Positions 62,986 through 64,000 of a DNA stretch of 64,000 nucleotides are shown one piece after another. The stretch comes from Tenodera sinensis (lineage: Eukaryota > Arthropoda > Insecta > Mantodea > Mantidae), in the NCBI GenBank assembly GCA_030765045.1, contig CM060966.1, positions 62,365,786 through 62,429,785 on the forward strand, given 5' to 3'. The position numbers were made by a program, and so were the translations under genes. Within the stretch, counting starts at the first letter, position 1. Each line of letters starts with the position of its first letter. Below the pieces are notes generated by a model, which was not told the origin of the DNA, ran no database searches, and was given only the letters and a program-made list of their open reading frames with translations.

Positions 62986-64000
62986 TGAAAATGTGTAAGT
63001 TTTGATGTACATTTCTTGAGTGCACAATGAAAATGTGTAGCTTTGATGTACATTCCTTGTATATACAATGAAAGTGTGTATGTTTTGATGTACATTCCTT
63101 GTATATACAATGAAAATGTGTAAGTTTTTGATGTACATTTCTTGTATATACAATGAAAATGTGTAAGTTTTTGATGTACATTTCTTGTATATACAATGAA
63201 AATGTGTAAGTTTTGATGTACATTTCTTGCATATACAATGAAAATGTGTAAGTTTTTGAAGTACATTTCATGTATATACAATGAAAATGTGTAAGTTTTG
63301 ATGTACATTTCTTGCATATACAATGAAAATGTGTATGTTTTGATGTACATTTCTTGCATATACAATGAAAATGTGTAAGTTTTGATGTACATTTCTTGCA
63401 TATACAATGAAAATGTGTAAGTTTTTGATGTACATTTCTTGTATGTACAATGAAAATGTGTAAGTTTTGAAGTACATTTCTTCTATATACAATGAAAATG
63501 TGTAAGTTTTGATGTACATTCCTTGTATATACAATGAAAATGTGTAAGTTTTGATGTACATTTCTTGCTTTACAATGAAAATGTGTAAGTTTTTGATGTA
63601 CATATCTTGTATATACAATGAAAATGTGTAAGTTTTGATGTACATTTCTTGCTTATACAATGAAAATGTGTAAGTTTTTGATGTACATTCCTTGTATATT
63701 CAATGAAAATGTGTAAGTTTTGATGTACATTTCTTGCATATACAATGAAAATGTGTAAGTTTTTGATGTACATTTCTTGTATATACAATGAAAATGTGTA
63801 AGTTTTTATGTACATTTCTTGAGTGCACAATGAAAATGTGTAGTTTTGATGTACATTCCTTGTATATACAATGAAACTGTGTATGTTTTGATGTACATTC
63901 CTTGTATATACAATGAAAATGTGTAAGTTTTGATGTACATTTCTTGCATATACAATGAAAATGTGTAAGTTTTTGATGTACATTTCTTGTATATACAATG
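62986..64000. repeat. Right-edge satellite, 42/43-bp alternation
   Basis: Mostly CTTGCATATAC units followed by AAGTTTTTGATG 43-bp units and CCTTGTATATAC units, similar to combinations seen near 7-14 kb. One shorter junction (CTTGCTTTACAATG near 63567) is present. The array continues past the window end. Confidence 0.85.

Larger units (their letters stand above)
17960..64000. repeat. 42-bp satellite array, right block
   Basis: This is the same repeat, in the same orientation, as the block left of the transposon. It resumes right after the element and runs off the right edge. Compared with the left block it gains variants such as TGTATTTACGATG with GTGCAGCTTT, CTTGAGTGCAC, and (about 52.8-60.4 kb) GTACAATTCTTG. 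Several kilobase-scale tandem duplications listed separately lie within it. I found no interruption by unrelated sequence between 17964 and 64000 and no supportable gene. Confidence 0.98.

Noticed and set aside
123..63998. Roughly 150 long reverse-strand open frames coding for Tyr/Thr/His-rich 14-residue repeats
   Set aside because: They are translations of the satellite. All three frames are open because the unit lacks TTA, CTA and TCA on the + strand and is 42 bp long, and frames change with each 41/43-bp unit. No promoter, intron pattern, domain or signal supports genes.
1..64000. CRISPR array
   Set aside because: There are no unique spacers between conserved repeats; the whole 42 bp is repeated, and the context is eukaryotic.
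1..64000. Telomeric or retroelement-derived repeat
   Set aside because: The unit does not resemble TTAGGG-type telomere repeats, and I see no LTR, poly(A) tail, reverse transcriptase or target duplications other than at the piggyBac element.

Overview
This window is eukaryotic, most likely animal, and is almost entirely one AT-rich satellite. Two blocks (1-15725 and 17960-64000) are a head-to-tail array of a unit about 42 bp long (roughly 24% GC in a canonical copy such as 5431-5472). That is on the order of 1,470 copies, running off both window edges. I see no host gene, tRNA, rRNA or CRISPR array. The animal assignment rests only on a piggyBac-type transposon with spliceosomal-type introns. 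I cannot name the species.

The only non-satellite DNA is 15726-17959, a 2,234-bp piggyBac-family element. It has 13-bp terminal inverted repeats, 16-bp subterminal palindromes and a three-exon transposase gene on the + strand. The gene has an in-frame stop at an internal deletion that removed the part of the DDE core expected to carry the first two catalytic aspartates. The third aspartate region, a nuclear-localisation-like motif and the C-terminal Cys-rich domain survive, so the element is non-autonomous.

The satellite has a layered higher-order structure. Variant units (41, 42 and 43 bp, with characteristic base changes) occur in fixed orders, and these orders are duplicated in tandem: 252 bp x2 near 12.3-12.8 kb, about 5.2 kb x2 at 9.4-22.0 kb (second copy carrying the transposon), 1,215 bp x2 at 22.2-24.6 kb, 758 bp x2 at 26.0-27.5 kb, about 5,024 bp x2 at 31.2-41.3 kb, 2,723 bp x2 at 41.2-46.7 kb, about 2.3 kb x2 at 46.7-51.0 kb, about 3,074/2,991 bp at 51.0-57.1 kb with a partial third copy after it, and 293 bp x2 at 62.4-63.0 kb. 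Sequence at 10561-10568 is the empty counterpart of the transposon-filled site, so the insertion can be placed after that 5.2-kb duplication.

The long open frames on the minus strand across the array follow from the unit containing no TTA, CTA or TCA on the + strand and from its length being a multiple of three. I do not treat them as genes. The most interesting ideas are the exactly matched empty/filled site with an asymmetric ATAT/TTAA flank, the layered duplication history, and the presence in nearly every unit, on both strands, of Pumilio-type RNA motifs inside a hairpin-capable palindrome.
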